Shown: positions 10,601 through 26,000, counted from the stretch's first letter. The stretch is DNA of 64,000 bases from Globodera rostochiensis (GCA_018350325.1 JAEVLN010000008.1:186001-250000); one strand, 5' to 3'. Notes: generated from the sequence alone by a model not told the origin. Numbers and translations: made by a program.

Positions 10601-13600
10601 TAAACATTGAACACGGCATAAAAATAAGATTTTATATAAATTTGATGCATGGACTTATTTAAAAAAATGGGCTAGAATAAGAATAAAATTCATAATTTGA
10701 TTTTCATGACTACATTTTTTATTTCCTTCCGTTAACTAACGTATTATAATTTTATGTTATGTTTGGAATTGTCTTAATTAAGCACACGCAACAAATATAA
10801 ATATTTTTTATTTTTTAAGACACTGAATAACAAAACGATTAATATACTATTTCCATAACACAATTTCCATTTCCTTCCTCTAACTAAAATATTATATATC
10901 TGAATTTGAATGCGCAACAAATATTAAAGAACTTTTTTTTACCCAATCGAAAAGCTATCACTTAATGATAGCATCTACACATCGAGAGTTTCCATTTGAC
11001 ATAAAAACGAGCAAAACGGACCAGTTCAATCCACGGATTTGTTGTAGCCGCCGACTCTTTACCATATTAGGCTGGCGGAATTCGAAATCTCTGGGCACAA
11101 TTTCAAATTTTGCTATTCATTGCCCGTTGTCTCAGAATTTTTAGAATCTAATCGCCAAAAGATAGACTGTTGAAAATTCAGTGCAATAATCTCTTGAATT
11201 CTGTGGCTTTTCCTGAAAACATTTCACCATTCTAAACATTACAGTTTTATTTTTGCCCTATATTTGATCTTTACAAAATGCAATCATTTAAGCCTGGACA
11301 GTGGAGCCATCAAAATAGCTAACCCTGAAATGTTACCAAAGAATTTGGTAATTCTTTGCTAAGTTAAATACTTATACCTAATGTTTACTTTGACGAATTC
11401 GCTTGCGACTTTTAGGAAAACATCTGTAGAAATTTTTGATAAGCTTTTTGGCCATATTTTTTTTGCCTTTTGTCCATACACCATTTTCAATTCCTTCCTC
11501 TAACTAAAATATTATAGTTATATGTGATGTTTGGTTTTCTCTGAATTATGAACGCGCAACAAATATAAACAATTGTTTATTTTTTAGTAAATATAAATGA
11601 ATTTGTTACTATTTTTCAACGCCTACAATTTTTATTTCCTTCTACTAAGAGCTACATCAAAACTATCTAAGTACTTTGGAACTATTTAAACATTGAACAC
11701 GGCATAAAAATAAGATTTTATATAAATTTGATGCATGGACTTATTTAAAAAAATGGGCTAGAATAAGAATAAAATTCATAATTTGATTTTCATGACTACA
11801 TTTTTTATTTCCTTCCGTTAACTAACGTATTATAATTTTATGTTATGTTTGGAATTGTCTTAATTAAGCACACGCAACAAATATAAATATTTTTTATTTT
11901 TTAAGACACTGAATAACAAAACGATTAATATACTATTTCCATAACACAATTTCCATTTCCTTCCTCTAACTAAAATATTAGTATATCTGAATTTGAATGC
12001 GCAACAAATATTAAAGAACTTTTTTTTACCCAATCGAAAAGCTATCACTTAATGATAGCATCTACACATCGAGAGTTTCCATTTGACATAAAAACGAGCA
12101 AAACGGACCAGTTCAATCCACGGATTTGTTGTAGCCGCCGACTCTTTACCATATTAGGCTGGCGGAATTCGAAATCTCTGGGCACAATTTCAAATTTTGC
12201 TATTCATTGCCCGTTGTCTCAGAATTTTTAGAATCTAATCGCCAAAAGATAGACTGTTGAAAATTCAGTGCAATAATCTCTTGAATTCTGTGGCTTTTCC
12301 TGAAAACATTTCACCATTCTAAACATTACAGTTTTATTTTTGCCCTATATTTGATCTTTACAAAATGCAATCATTTAAGCCTGGACAGTGGAGCCATCAA
12401 AATAGCTAACCCTGAAATGTTACCAAAGAATTTGGTAATTCTTTGCTAAGTTAAATACTTATACCTAATGTTTACTTTGACGAATTCGCTTGCGACTTTT
12501 AGGAAAACATCTGTAGAAATTTTTGATAAGCTTTTTGGCCATATTTTTTTTGCCTTTTGTCCATACACCATTTTCAATTCCTTCCTCTAACTAAAATATT
12601 ATAGTTATATGTGATGTTTGGTTTTCTCTGAATTATGAACGCGCAACAAATATAAACAATTGTTTATTTTTTAGTAAATATAAATGAATTTGTTACTATT
12701 TTTCAACGCCTACAATTTTTATTTCCTTCTACTAAGAGCTACATCAAAACTATCTAAGTACTTTGGAACTATTTAAACATTGAACACGGCATAAAAATAA
12801 GATTTTATATAAATTTGATGCATGGACTTATTTAAAAAAATGGGCTAGAATAAGAATAAAATTCATAATTTGATTTTCATGACTACATTTTTTATTTCCT
12901 TCCGTTAACTAACGTATTATAATTTTATGTTATGTTTGGAATTGTCTTAATTAAGCACACGCAACAAATATAAATATTTTTTATTTTTTAAGACACTGAA
13001 TAACAAAACGATTAATATACTATTTCCATAACACAATTTCCATTTCCTTCCTCTAACTAAAATATTATATATCTGAATTTGAATGCGCAACAAATATTAA
13101 AGAACTTTTTTTTACCCAATCGAAAAGCTATCACTTAATGATAGCATCTACACATCGAGAGTTTCCATTTGACATAAAAACGAGCAAAACGGACCAGTTC
13201 AATCCACGGATTTGTTGTAGCCGCCGACTCTTTACCATATTAGGCTGGCGGAATTCGAAATCTCTGGGCACAATTTCAAATTTTGCTATTCATTGCCCGT
13301 TGTCTCAGAATTTTTAGAATCTAATCGCCAAAAGATAGACTGTTGAAAATTCAGTGCAATAATCTCTTGAATTCTGTGGCTTTTCCTGAAAACATTTCAC
13401 CATTCTAAACATTACAGTTTTATTTTTGCCCTATATTTGATCTTTACAAAATGCAATCATTTAAGCCTGGACAGTGGAGCCATCAAAATAGCTAACCCTG
13501 AAATGTTACCAAAGAATTTGGTAATTCTTTGCTAAGTTAAATACTTATACCTAATGTTTACTTTGACGAATTCGCTTGCGACTTTTAGGAAAACATCTGT

Positions 13601-16600
13601 AGAAATTTTTGATAAGCTTTTTGGCCATATTTTTTTTGCCTTTTGTCCATACACCATTTTCAATTCCTTCCTCTAACTAAAATATTATAGTTATATGTGA
13701 TGTTTGGTTTTCTCTGAATTATGAACGCGCAACAAATATAAACATTGTTTATTTTTTAGTAAATATAAATGAATTTGTTACTATTTTTCAACGCCTACAA
13801 TTTTTATTTCCTTCTACTAAGAGCTACATCAAAACTATCTAAGTACTTTGGAACTATTTAAACATTGAACACGGCATAAAAATAAGATTTTATATAAATT
13901 TGATGCATGGACTTATTTAAAAAAATGGGCTAGAATAAGAATAAAATTCATAATTTGATTTTCATGACTACATTTTTTATTTCCTTCCGTTAACTAACGT
14001 ATTATAATTTTATGTTATGTTTGGAATTGTCTTAATTAAGCACACGCAACAAATATAAATATTTTTTATTTTTTAAGACACTGAATAACAAAACGATTAA
14101 TATACTATTTCCATAACACAATTTCCATTTCTTCCTCTAACTAAAATATTATAGGTATATCTGAATTTGAATGCGCAACAAATATTAAAGAACTTTTTTT
14201 TACCCAATCGAAAAGCTATCACTTAATGATAGCATCTACACATCGAGAGTTTCCATTTGACATAAAAACGAGCAAAACGGACCAGTTCAATCCACGGATT
14301 TGTTGTAGCCGCCGACTCTTTACCATATTAGGCTGGCGGAATTCGAAATCTCTGGGCACAATTTCAAATTTTGCTATTCATTGCCCGTTGTCTCAGAATT
14401 TTTAGAATCTAATCGCCAAAAGATAGACTGTTGAAAATTCAGTGCAATAATCTCTTGAATTCTGTGGCTTTTCCTGAAAACATTTCACCATTCTAAACAT
14501 TACAGTTTTATTTTTGCCCTATATTTGATCTTTACAAAATGCAATCATTTAAGCCTGGACAGTGGAGCCATCAAAATAGCTAACCCTGAAATGTTACCAA
14601 AGAATTTGGTAATTCTTTGCTAAGTTAAATACTTATACCTAATGTTTACTTTGACGAATTCGCTTGCGACTTTTAGGAAAACATCTGTAGAAATTTTTGA
14701 TAAGCTTTTTGGCCATATTTTTTTTGCCTTTTGTCCATACACCATTTTCAATTCCTTCCTCTAACTAAAATATTATAGTTATATGTGATGTTTGGTTTTC
14801 TCTGAATTATGAACGCGCAACAAATATAAACAATTGTTTATTTTTTAGTAAATATAAATGAATTTGTTACTATTTTTCAACGCCTACAATTTTTATTTCC
14901 TTCTACTAAGAGCTACATCAAAACTATCTAAGTACTTTGGAACTATTTAAACATTGAACACGGCATAAAAATAAGATTTTATATAAATTTGATGCATGGA
15001 CTTATTTAAAAAAATGGGCTAGAATAAGAATAAAATTCATAATTTGATTTTCATGACTACATTTTTTATTTCCTTCCGTTAACTAACGTATTATAATTTT
15101 ATGTTATGTTTGGAATTGTCTTAATTAAGCACACGCAACAAATATAAATATTTTTTATTTTTTAAGACACTGAATAACAAAACGATTAATATACTATTTC
15201 CATAACACAATTTCCATTTCCTTCCTCTAACTAAAATATTATATATCTGAATTTGAATGCGCAACAAATATTAAAGAACTTTTTTTTACCCAATCGAAAA
15301 GCTATCACTTAATGATAGCATCTACACATCGAGAGTTTCCATTTGACATAAAAACGAGCAAAACGGACCAGTTCAATCCACGGATTTGTTGTAGCCGCCG
15401 ACTCTTTACCATATTAGGCTGGCGGAATTCGAAATCTCTGGGCACAATTTCAAATTTTGCTATTCATTGCCCGTTGTCTCAGAATTTTTAGAATCTAATC
15501 GCCAAAAGATAGACTGTTGAAAATTCAGTGCAATAATCTCTTGAATTCTGTGGCTTTTCCTGAAAACATTTCACCATTCTAAACATTACAGTTTTATTTT
15601 TGCCCTATATTTGATCTTTACAAAATGCAATCATTTAAGCCTGGACAGTGGAGCCATCAAAATAGCTAACCCTGAAATGTTACCAAAGAATTTGGTAATT
15701 CTTTGCTAAGTTAAATACTTATACCTAATGTTTACTTTGACGAATTCGCTTGCGACTTTTAGGAAAACATCTGTAGAAATTTTTGATAAGCTTTTTGGCC
15801 ATATTTTTTTTGCCTTTTGTCCATACACCATTTTCAATTCCTTCCTCTAACTAAAATATTATAGTTATATGTGATGTTTGGTTTTCTCTGAATTATGAAC
15901 GCGCAACAAATATAAACATTGTTTATTTTTTAGTAAATATAAATGAATTTGTTACTATTTTTCAACGCCTACAATTTTTATTTCCTTCTACTAAGAGCTA
16001 CATCAAAACTATCTAAGTACTTTGGAACTATTTAAACATTGAACACGGCATAAAAATAAGATTTTATATAAATTTGATGCATGGACTTATTTAAAAAAAT
16101 GGGCTAGAATAAGAATAAAATTCATAATTTGATTTTCATGACTACATTTTTTATTTCCTTCCGTTAACTAACGTATTATAATTTTATGTTATGTTTGGAA
16201 TTGTCTTAATTAAGCACACGCAACAAATATAAATATTTTTTATTTTTTAAGACACTGAATAACAAAACGATTAATATACTATTTCCATAACACAATTTCC
16301 ATTTCCTTCCTCTAACTAAAATATTATAGGTATATCTGAATTTGAATGCGCAACAAATATTAAAGAACTTTTTTTTACCCAATCGAAAAGCTATCACTTA
16401 ATGATAGCATCTACACATCGAGAGTTTCCATTTGACATAAAAACGAGCAAAACGGACCAGTTCAATCCACGGATTTGTTGTAGCCGCCGACTCTTTACCA
16501 TATTAGGCTGGCGGAATTCGAAATCTCTGGGCACAATTTCAAATTTTGCTATTCATTGCCCGTTGTCTCAGAATTTTTAGAATCTAATCGCCAAAAGATA

Positions 16601-19600
16601 GACTGTTGAAAATTCAGTGCAATAATCTCTTGAATTCTGTGGCTTTTCCTGAAAACATTTCACCATTCTAAACATTACAGTTTTATTTTTGCCCTATATT
16701 TGATCTTTACAAAATGCAATCATTTAAGCCTGGACAGTGGAGCCATCAAAATAGCTAACCCTGAAATGTTACCAAAGAATTTGGTAATTCTTTGCTAAGT
16801 TAAATACTTATACCTAATGTTTACTTTGACGAATTCGCTTGCGACTTTTAGGAAAACATCTGTAGAAATTTTTGATAAGCTTTTTGGCCATATTTTTTTT
16901 GCCTTTTGTCCATACACCATTTTCAATTCCTTCCTCTAACTAAAATATTATAGTTATATGTGATGTTTGGTTTTCTCTGAATTATGAACGCGCAACAAAT
17001 ATAAACATTGTTTATTTTTTAGTAAATATAAATGAATTTGTTACTATTTTTCAACGCCTACAATTTTTATTTCCTTCTACTAAGAGCTACATCAAAACTA
17101 TCTAAGTACTTTGGAACTATTTAAACATTGAACACGGCATAAAAATAAGATTTTATATAAATTTGATGCATGGACTTATTTAAAAAAATGGGCTAGAATA
17201 AGAATAAAATTCATAATTTGATTTTCATGACTACATTTTTTATTTCCTTCCGTTAACTAACGTATTATAATTTTATGTTATGTTTGGAATTGTCTTAATT
17301 AAGCACACGCAACAAATATAAATATTTTTTATTTTTTAAGACACTGAATAACAAAACGATTAATATACTATTTCCATAACACAATTTCCATTTCCTTCCT
17401 CTAACTAAAATATTATATATCTGAATTTGAATGCGCAACAAATATTAAAGAACTTTTTTTTACCCAATCGAAAAGCTATCACTTAATGATAGCATCTACA
17501 CATCGAGAGTTTCCATTTGACATAAAAACGAGCAAAACGGACCAGTTCAATCCACGGATTTGTTGTAGCCGCCGACTCTTTACCATATTAGGCTGGCGGA
17601 ATTCGAAATCTCTGGGCACAATTTCAAATTTTGCTATTCATTGCCCGTTGTCTCAGAATTTTTAGAATCTAATCGCCAAAAGATAGACTGTTGAAAATTC
17701 AGTGCAATAATCTCTTGAATTCTGTGGCTTTTCCTGAAAACATTTCACCATTCTAAACATTACAGTTTTATTTTTGCCCTATATTTGATCTTTACAAAAT
17801 GCAATCATTTAAGCCTGGACAGTGGAGCCATCAAAATAGCTAACCCTGAAATGTTACCAAAGAATTTGGTAATTCTTTGCTAAGTTAAATACTTATACCT
17901 AATGTTTACTTTGACGAATTCGCTTGCGACTTTTAGGAAAACATCTGTAGAAATTTTTGATAAGCTTTTTGGCCATATTTTTTTTGCCTTTTGTCCATAC
18001 ACCATTTTCAATTCCTTCCTCTAACTAAAATATTATAGTTATATGTGATGTTTGGTTTTCTCTGAATTATGAACGCGCAACAAATATAAACATTGTTTAT
18101 TTTTTAGTAAATATAAATGAATTTGTTACTATTTTTCAACGCCTACAATTTTTATTTCCTTCTACTAAGAGCTACATCAAAACTATCTAAGTACTTTGGA
18201 ACTATTTAAACATTGAACACGGCATAAAAATAAGATTTTATATAAATTTGATGCATGGACTTATTTAAAAAAATGGGCTAGAATAAGAATAAAATTCATA
18301 ATTTGATTTTCATGACTACATTTTTTATTTCCTTCCGTTAACTAACGTATTATAATTTTATGTTATGTTTGGAATTGTCTTAATTAAGCACACGCAACAA
18401 ATATAAATATTTTTTATTTTTTAAGACACTGAATAACAAAACGATTAATATACTATTTCCATAACACAATTTCCATTTCCTTCCTCTAACTAAAATATTA
18501 TATATCTGAATTTGAATGCGCAACAAATATTAAAGAACTTTTTTTTACCCAATCGAAAAGCTATCACTTAATGATAGCATCTACACATCGAGAGTTTCCA
18601 TTTGACATAAAAACGAGCAAAACGGACCAGTTCAATCCACGGATTTGTTGTAGCCGCCGACTCTTTACCATATTAGGCTGGCGGAATTCGAAATCTCTGG
18701 GCACAATTTCAAATTTTGCTATTCATTGCCCGTTGTCTCAGAATTTTTAGAATCTAATCGCCAAAAGATAGACTGTTGAAAATTCAGTGCAATAATCTCT
18801 TGAATTCTGTGGCTTTTCCTGAAAACATTTCACCATTCTAAACATTACAGTTTTATTTTTGCCCTATATTTGATCTTTACAAAATGCAATCATTTAAGCC
18901 TGGACAGTGGAGCCATCAAAATAGCTAACCCTGAAATGTTACCAAAGAATTTGGTAATTCTTTGCTAAGTTAAATACTTATACCTAATGTTTACTTTGAC
19001 GAATTCGCTTGCGACTTTTAGGAAAACATCTGTAGAAATTTTTGATAAGCTTTTTGGCCATATTTTTTTTGCCTTTTGTCCATACACCATTTTCAATTCC
19101 TTCCTCTAACTAAAATATTATAGTTATATGTGATGTTTGGTTTTCTCTGAATTATGAACGCGCAACAAATATAAACATTGTTTATTTTTTAGTAAATATA
19201 AATGAATTTGTTACTATTTTTCAACGCCTACAATTTTTATTTCCTTCTACTAAGAGCTACATCAAAACTATCTAAGTACTTTGGAACTATTTAAACATTG
19301 AACACGGCATAAAAATAAGATTTTATATAAATTTGATGCATGGACTTATTTAAAAAAATGGGCTAGAATAAGAATAAAATTCATAATTTGATTTTCATGA
19401 CTACATTTTTTATTTCCTTCCGTTAACTAACGTATTATAATTTTATGTTATGTTTGGAATTGTCTTAATTAAGCACACGCAACAAATATAAATATTTTTT
19501 ATTTTTTAAGACACTGAATAACAAAACGATTAATATACTATTTCCATAACACAATTTCCATTTCCTTCCTCTAACTAAAATATTATATATCTGAATTTGA

Positions 19601-22600
19601 ATGCGCAACAAATATTAAAGAACTTTTTTTTACCCAATCGAAAAGCTATCACTTAATGATAGCATCTACACATCGAGAGTTTCCATTTGACATAAAAACG
19701 AGCAAAACGGACCAGTTCAATCCACGGATTTGTTGTAGCCGCCGACTCTTTACCATATTAGGCTGGCGGAATTCGAAATCTCTGGGCACAATTTCAAATT
19801 TTGCTATTCATTGCCCGTTGTCTCAGAATTTTTAGAATCTAATCGCCAAAAGATAGACTGTTGAAAATTCAGTGCAATAATCTCTTGAATTCTGTGGCTT
19901 TTCCTGAAAACATTTCACCATTCTAAACATTACAGTTTTATTTTTGCCCTATATTTGATCTTTACAAAATGCAATCATTTAAGCCTGGACAGTGGAGCCA
20001 TCAAAATAGCTAACCCTGAAATGTTACCAAAGAATTTGGTAATTCTTTGCTAAGTTAAATACTTATACCTAATGTTTACTTTGACGAATTCGCTTGCGAC
20101 TTTTAGGAAAACATCTGTAGAAATTTTTGATAAGCTTTTTGGCCATATTTTTTTTGCCTTTTGTCCATACACCATTTTCAATTCCTTCCTCTAACTAAAA
20201 TATTATAGTTATATGTGATGTTTGGTTTTCTCTGAATTATGAACGCGCAACAAATATAAACATTGTTTATTTTTTAGTAAATATAAATGAATTTGTTACT
20301 ATTTTTCAACGCCTACAATTTTTATTTCCTTCTACTAAGAGCTACATCAAAACTATCTAAGTACTTTGGAACTATTTAAACATTGAACACGGCATAAAAA
20401 TAAGATTTTATATAAATTTGATGCATGGACTTATTTAAAAAAATGGGCTAGAATAAGAATAAAATTCATAATTTGATTTTCATGACTACATTTTTTATTT
20501 CCTTCCGTTAACTAACGTATTATAATTTTATGTTATGTTTGGAATTGTCTTAATTAAGCACACGCAACAAATATAAATATTTTTTATTTTTTAAGACACT
20601 GAATAACAAAACGATTAATATACTATTTCCATAACACAATTTCCATTTCCTTCCTCTAACTAAAATATTATATATCTGAATTTGAATGCGCAACAAATAT
20701 TAAAGAACTTTTTTTTACCCAATCGAAAAGCTATCACTTAATGATAGCATCTACACATCGAGAGTTTCCATTTGACATAAAAACGAGCAAAACGGACCAG
20801 TTCAATCCACGGATTTGTTGTAGCCGCCGACTCTTTACCATATTAGGCTGGCGGAATTCGAAATCTCTGGGCACAATTTCAAATTTTGCTATTCATTGCC
20901 CGTTGTCTCAGAATTTTTAGAATCTAATCGCCAAAAGATAGACTGTTGAAAATTCAGTGCAATAATCTCTTGAATTCTGTGGCTTTTCCTGAAAACATTT
21001 CACCATTCTAAACATTACAGTTTTATTTTTGCCCTATATTTGATCTTTACAAAATGCAATCATTTAAGCCTGGACAGTGGAGCCATCAAAATAGCTAACC
21101 CTGAAATGTTACCAAAGAATTTGGTAATTCTTTGCTAAGTTAAATACTTATACCTAATGTTTACTTTGACGAATTCGCTTGCGACTTTTAGGAAAACATC
21201 TGTAGAAATTTTTGATAAGCTTTTTGGCCATATTTTTTTTGCCTTTTGTCCATACACCATTTTCAATTCCTTCCTCTAACTAAAATATTATAGTTATATG
21301 TGATGTTTGGTTTTCTCTGAATTATGAACGCGCAACAAATATAAACATTGTTTATTTTTTAGTAAATATAAATGAATTTGTTACTATTTTTCAACGCCTA
21401 CAATTTTTATTTCCTTCTACTAAGAGCTACATCAAAACTATCTAAGTACTTTGGAACTATTTAAACATTGAACACGGCATAAAAATAAGATTTTATATAA
21501 ATTTGATGCATGGACTTATTTAAAAAAATGGGCTAGAATAAGAATAAAATTCATAATTTGATTTTCATGACTACATTTTTTATTTCCTTCCGTTAACTAA
21601 CGTATTATAATTTTATGTTATGTTTGGAATTGTCTTAATTAAGCACACGCAACAAATATAAATATTTTTTATTTTTTAAGACACTGAATAACAAAACGAT
21701 TAATATACTATTTCCATAACACAATTTCCATTTCCTTCCTCTAACTAAAATATTATATATCTGAATTTGAATGCGCAACAAATATTAAAGAACTTTTTTT
21801 TACCCAATCGAAAAGCTATCACTTAATGATAGCATCTACACATCGAGAGTTTCCATTTGACATAAAAACGAGCAAAACGGACCAGTTCAATCCACGGATT
21901 TGTTGTAGCCGCCGACTCTTTACCATATTAGGCTGGCGGAATTCGAAATCTCTGGGCACAATTTCAAATTTTGCTATTCATTGCCCGTTGTCTCAGAATT
22001 TTTAGAATCTAATCGCCAAAAGATAGACTGTTGAAAATTCAGTGCAATAATCTCTTGAATTCTGTGGCTTTTCCTGAAAACATTTCACCATTCTAAACAT
22101 TACAGTTTTATTTTTGCCCTATATTTGATCTTTACAAAATGCAATCATTTAAGCCTGGACAGTGGAGCCATCAAAATAGCTAACCCTGAAATGTTACCAA
22201 AGAATTTGGTAATTCTTTGCTAAGTTAAATACTTATACCTAATGTTTACTTTGACGAATTCGCTTGCGACTTTTAGGAAAACATCTGTAGAAATTTTTGA
22301 TAAGCTTTTTGGCCATATTTTTTTTGCCTTTTGTCCATACACCATTTTCAATTCCTTCCTCTAACTAAAATATTATAGTTATATGTGATGTTTGGTTTTC
22401 TCTGAATTATGAACGCGCAACAAATATAAACATTGTTTATTTTTTAGTAAATATAAATGAATTTGTTACTATTTTTCAACGCCTACAATTTTTATTTCCT
22501 TCTACTAAGAGCTACATCAAAACTATCTAAGTACTTTGGAACTATTTAAACATTGAACACGGCATAAAAATAAGATTTTATATAAATTTGATGCATGGAC

Positions 22601-23019
22601 TTATTTAAAAAAATGGGCTAGAATAAGAATAAAATTCATAATTTGATTTTCATGACTACATTTTTTATTTCCTTCCGTTAACTAACGTATTATAATTTTA
22701 TGTTATGTTTGGAATTGTCTTAATTAAGCACACGCAACAAATATAAATATTTTTTATTTTTTAAGACACTGAATAACAAAACGATTNNNNNNNNNNTATA
22801 TCTGAATTTGAATGCGCAACAAATATTAAAGAACTTTTTTTTACCCAATCGAAAAGCTATCACTTAATGATAGCATCTACACATCGAGAGTTTCCTTTTG
22901 ACATAAAAACGAGCAAAATGGACCAGTTCAATCCACGGATTTGTTGTAGCCGCCGACACTTTACCATATTAGGCGGGCGGAATTCGAAATCTCTGGGCAC
23001 AATTTCAAATTTTGCTATT
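4659..23019. repeat. Satellite array 1: about 17 tandem units of 1,085-1,090 bp
   Basis: Using AATCTCTTGAATTCTGTG as anchor, units start at 4661, 5747, 6837, 7923, 9012, 10102, 11188, 12275, 13361, 14449, 15535, 16624, 17709, 18794, 19879, 20964 and 22049. Spacings are 1086, 1090, 1086, 1089, 1090, 1086, 1087, 1086, 1088, 1086, 1089 and then 1085 five times. The units are nearly identical and differ by a few indels and substitutions. They are AT-rich with no ATG-initiated protein. Each unit holds about four diverged sub-repeats and two perfect small inverted repeats. The last unit is broken by a 10-N gap and stops short at the junction with the second satellite. I do not recognise the family. 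Confidence 0.97.
22787..22796. other. Assembly gap (10 N) inside satellite array 1
   Basis: A complete unit has about 54 bp between the flanking sequences, so the 10 N are a placeholder. The sequence right of the gap carries variants found otherwise only in unit 2, so the two sides may not be true neighbours and the array is probably longer than shown. Confidence 0.95.
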
Positions 23020-26000
23020 TGTTCTGATAAATCACTTGGTTGAATGAAAAAGAAAATGTTGGATTAAAAAAAGAATAATATTCTTATGCTAATTCTATAA
23101 CAATTAGTTGAAATAACTCTATAAATAAAAGGTATTCTATAAGATTTTATTTTCATCTGTTAACACTTTGTTCTGATAAATCACTTGGTTGGATGAAAAA
23201 GAAAATGTTGGATTAAAAAAAGAATAATATTCTTATGCCAATTCTATAACAATTAGTTGAAATAACTCTATAAAGAAAATGTATTCTATAAGATTTTATT
23301 TTCATCTGGTAACACAAATGTATATAAGACCATAGTTAACACTTTGTTCTGATAAATCACTTGGTTGAATGAAAAAGAAAATGTTGGATTAAAAAAAGAA
23401 TAATATTCTTATGCCAATTCTATAACAATTAGTTGAAATAACTCTATAAAGAAAATGCTTATAAGATTTTATTTTCATCTGGTAACACAAATGTATATAA
23501 GACCATAGTTAACACTTTGTTCTGATAAATCACTTGGTTGAATGAAAAAGAAAATGTTGGATTAAAAAAAGAATAATATTCTTATGCCAATTCTATAACA
23601 ATTAGTTGAAATAACTCTATAAAGAAAATGTATTCTATAAGATTTTATTTTCATCTGGTAACACAAATGTATATAAGACCATAGTTAACACTTTGTTCTG
23701 ATAAATCACTTGGTTGAATGAAAAAGAAAATGTTGGATTAAAAAAAGAATAATATTCTTACGCCAATTCTATAACAATTAGTTGAAATAACTCTATAAAG
23801 CAAAGGTATTCTATAAGATTTTATTTTTATCTGGTAACACAAATGTATAGAACACCATAGTTAACACTCTGTTCTGATAAATCACTTGGTTGAATGAAAA
23901 AGAAAATGTTGGATTAAAAAAAGAATAATATTCTTATGCCAATTCTATAACAATTAGTTGAAATAACTCTATAAAGAAAATGCTTATAAGATTTTATTTT
24001 CATCTGGTAACACAAATGTATATAAGACCATAGTTAACACTTTGTTCTGATAAATCACTTGGTTGAATGAAAAAGAAAATGTTGGATTAAAAAAAGAATA
24101 ATATTCTTATGCCAATTCTATAACAATTAGTTGAAATAACTCTATAAAGAAAAGGTATTCTATAAGATTTTATTTTCATCTGTTAACACCATAGTTAACA
24201 TTCTGTTTGAGAAATCACTTGGTTGAATGAAAAAGAAAATGTTGGCTTAAAAAAAGAATAATATTCTTATGCCAATTCTATAACAATTAGTTGAAATAAC
24301 TCTATAAAGAAAATGCTTATAAGATTTTATTTTCATCTGGTAACACAAATGTATATAAGACCATAGTTAACACTTTGTTCTGATAAATCACTTGGTTGAA
24401 TGAAAAAGAAAATGTTGGATTAAAAAAAGAATAATATTCTTATGCCAATTCTATAACAATTAGTTGAAATAACTATATAAAGAAAATGTATTCTATAAGA
24501 TTTTATTTTCATCTGGTAACACAAATGTATATAAGACCATAGTTAACACTTTGTTCTGATAAATCACTTGGTTGAATGAAAAAGAAAATGTTGGATTAAA
24601 AAAAGAATAATATTCTTATGCCAATTCTATAACAATTAGTTGAAATAACTCTATAAAGAAAATGTATTCTATAAGATTTTATTTTCATCTGGTAACACAA
24701 ATGTATATAAGACCATAGTTAACACTTTGTTCTGATAAATCACTTGGTTGAATGAAAAAGAAAATGTTGGATTAAAAAAATAATAATATTCTTATGCCAA
24801 TTCTATAACAATTAGTTGATATAACTCTATAAAGCAAAGGTATTCTATAAGATTTTATTTTTATCTGGTAACACAAATGTTAGAACACCATAGTTAACAT
24901 TCTGTTTTGAGAAATCACTTGGTTGAATGAAAAAGAAAATGTTGGATTAAAAAAAGAATAATATTCTTATGCCAATTCTATAACAATTAGTTGAAATAAC
25001 TCTATAAAGAAAATGCTTATAAGATTTTATTTTCATCTGGTAACACAAATGTATATAAGACCATAGTTAACACTTTGTTCTGATAAATCACTTGGTTGAA
25101 TGAAAAAGAAAATGTTGGATTAAAAAAAGAATAATATTCTTATGCCAATTCTATAACAATTAGTTGAAATAACTATATAAAGAAAATGTATTCTATAAGA
25201 TTTTATTTTCATCTGGTAACACAAATGTATATAAGACCATAGTTAACACTTTGTTCTGATAAATCACTTGGTTGAATGAAAAAGAAAATGTTGGATTAAA
25301 AAAATAATAATATTCTTATGCCAATTCTATAACAATTAGTTGATATAACTCTATAAAGCAAAGGTATTCTATAAGATTTTATTTTTATCTGGTAACACAA
25401 ATGTATAGAACACCATAGTTAACACTCTGTTCTGATAAATCACTTGGTTGAATGAAAAAGAAAATGTTGGATTAAAAAAAGAATAATATTCTTATGCCAA
25501 TTCTATAACAATTAGTTGAAATAACTCTATAAAGAAAAGGTATTCTATAAGATTTTATTTTCATCTGTTAACACTTTGTTCTGATAAATCACTTGGTTGA
25601 ATGAAAAAGAAAATGTTGGATTAAAAAAAGAATAATATTCTTATGCCAATTCTATAACAATTAGTTGAAATAACTCTATAAAGAAAATGCTTATAAGATT
25701 TTATTTTCATCTGGTAACACAAATGTATATAAGACCATAGTTAACACTTGGTTCTGATAAATCACTTGGTTGAATGAAAAAGAAAATGTTGGATTAAAAA
25801 ATAATAATATTCTTATGCCAATTCTATAACAATTAGTTGATATAACTCTATAAAGCAAAGGTATTCTATAAGATTTTATTTTTATCTGGTAACACAAATG
25901 TTAGAACACCATAGTTAACATTCTGTTTTGAGAAATCACTTGGTTGAATGAAAAAGAAAATGTTGGATTAAAAAAAGAATAATATTCTTATGCCAATTCT

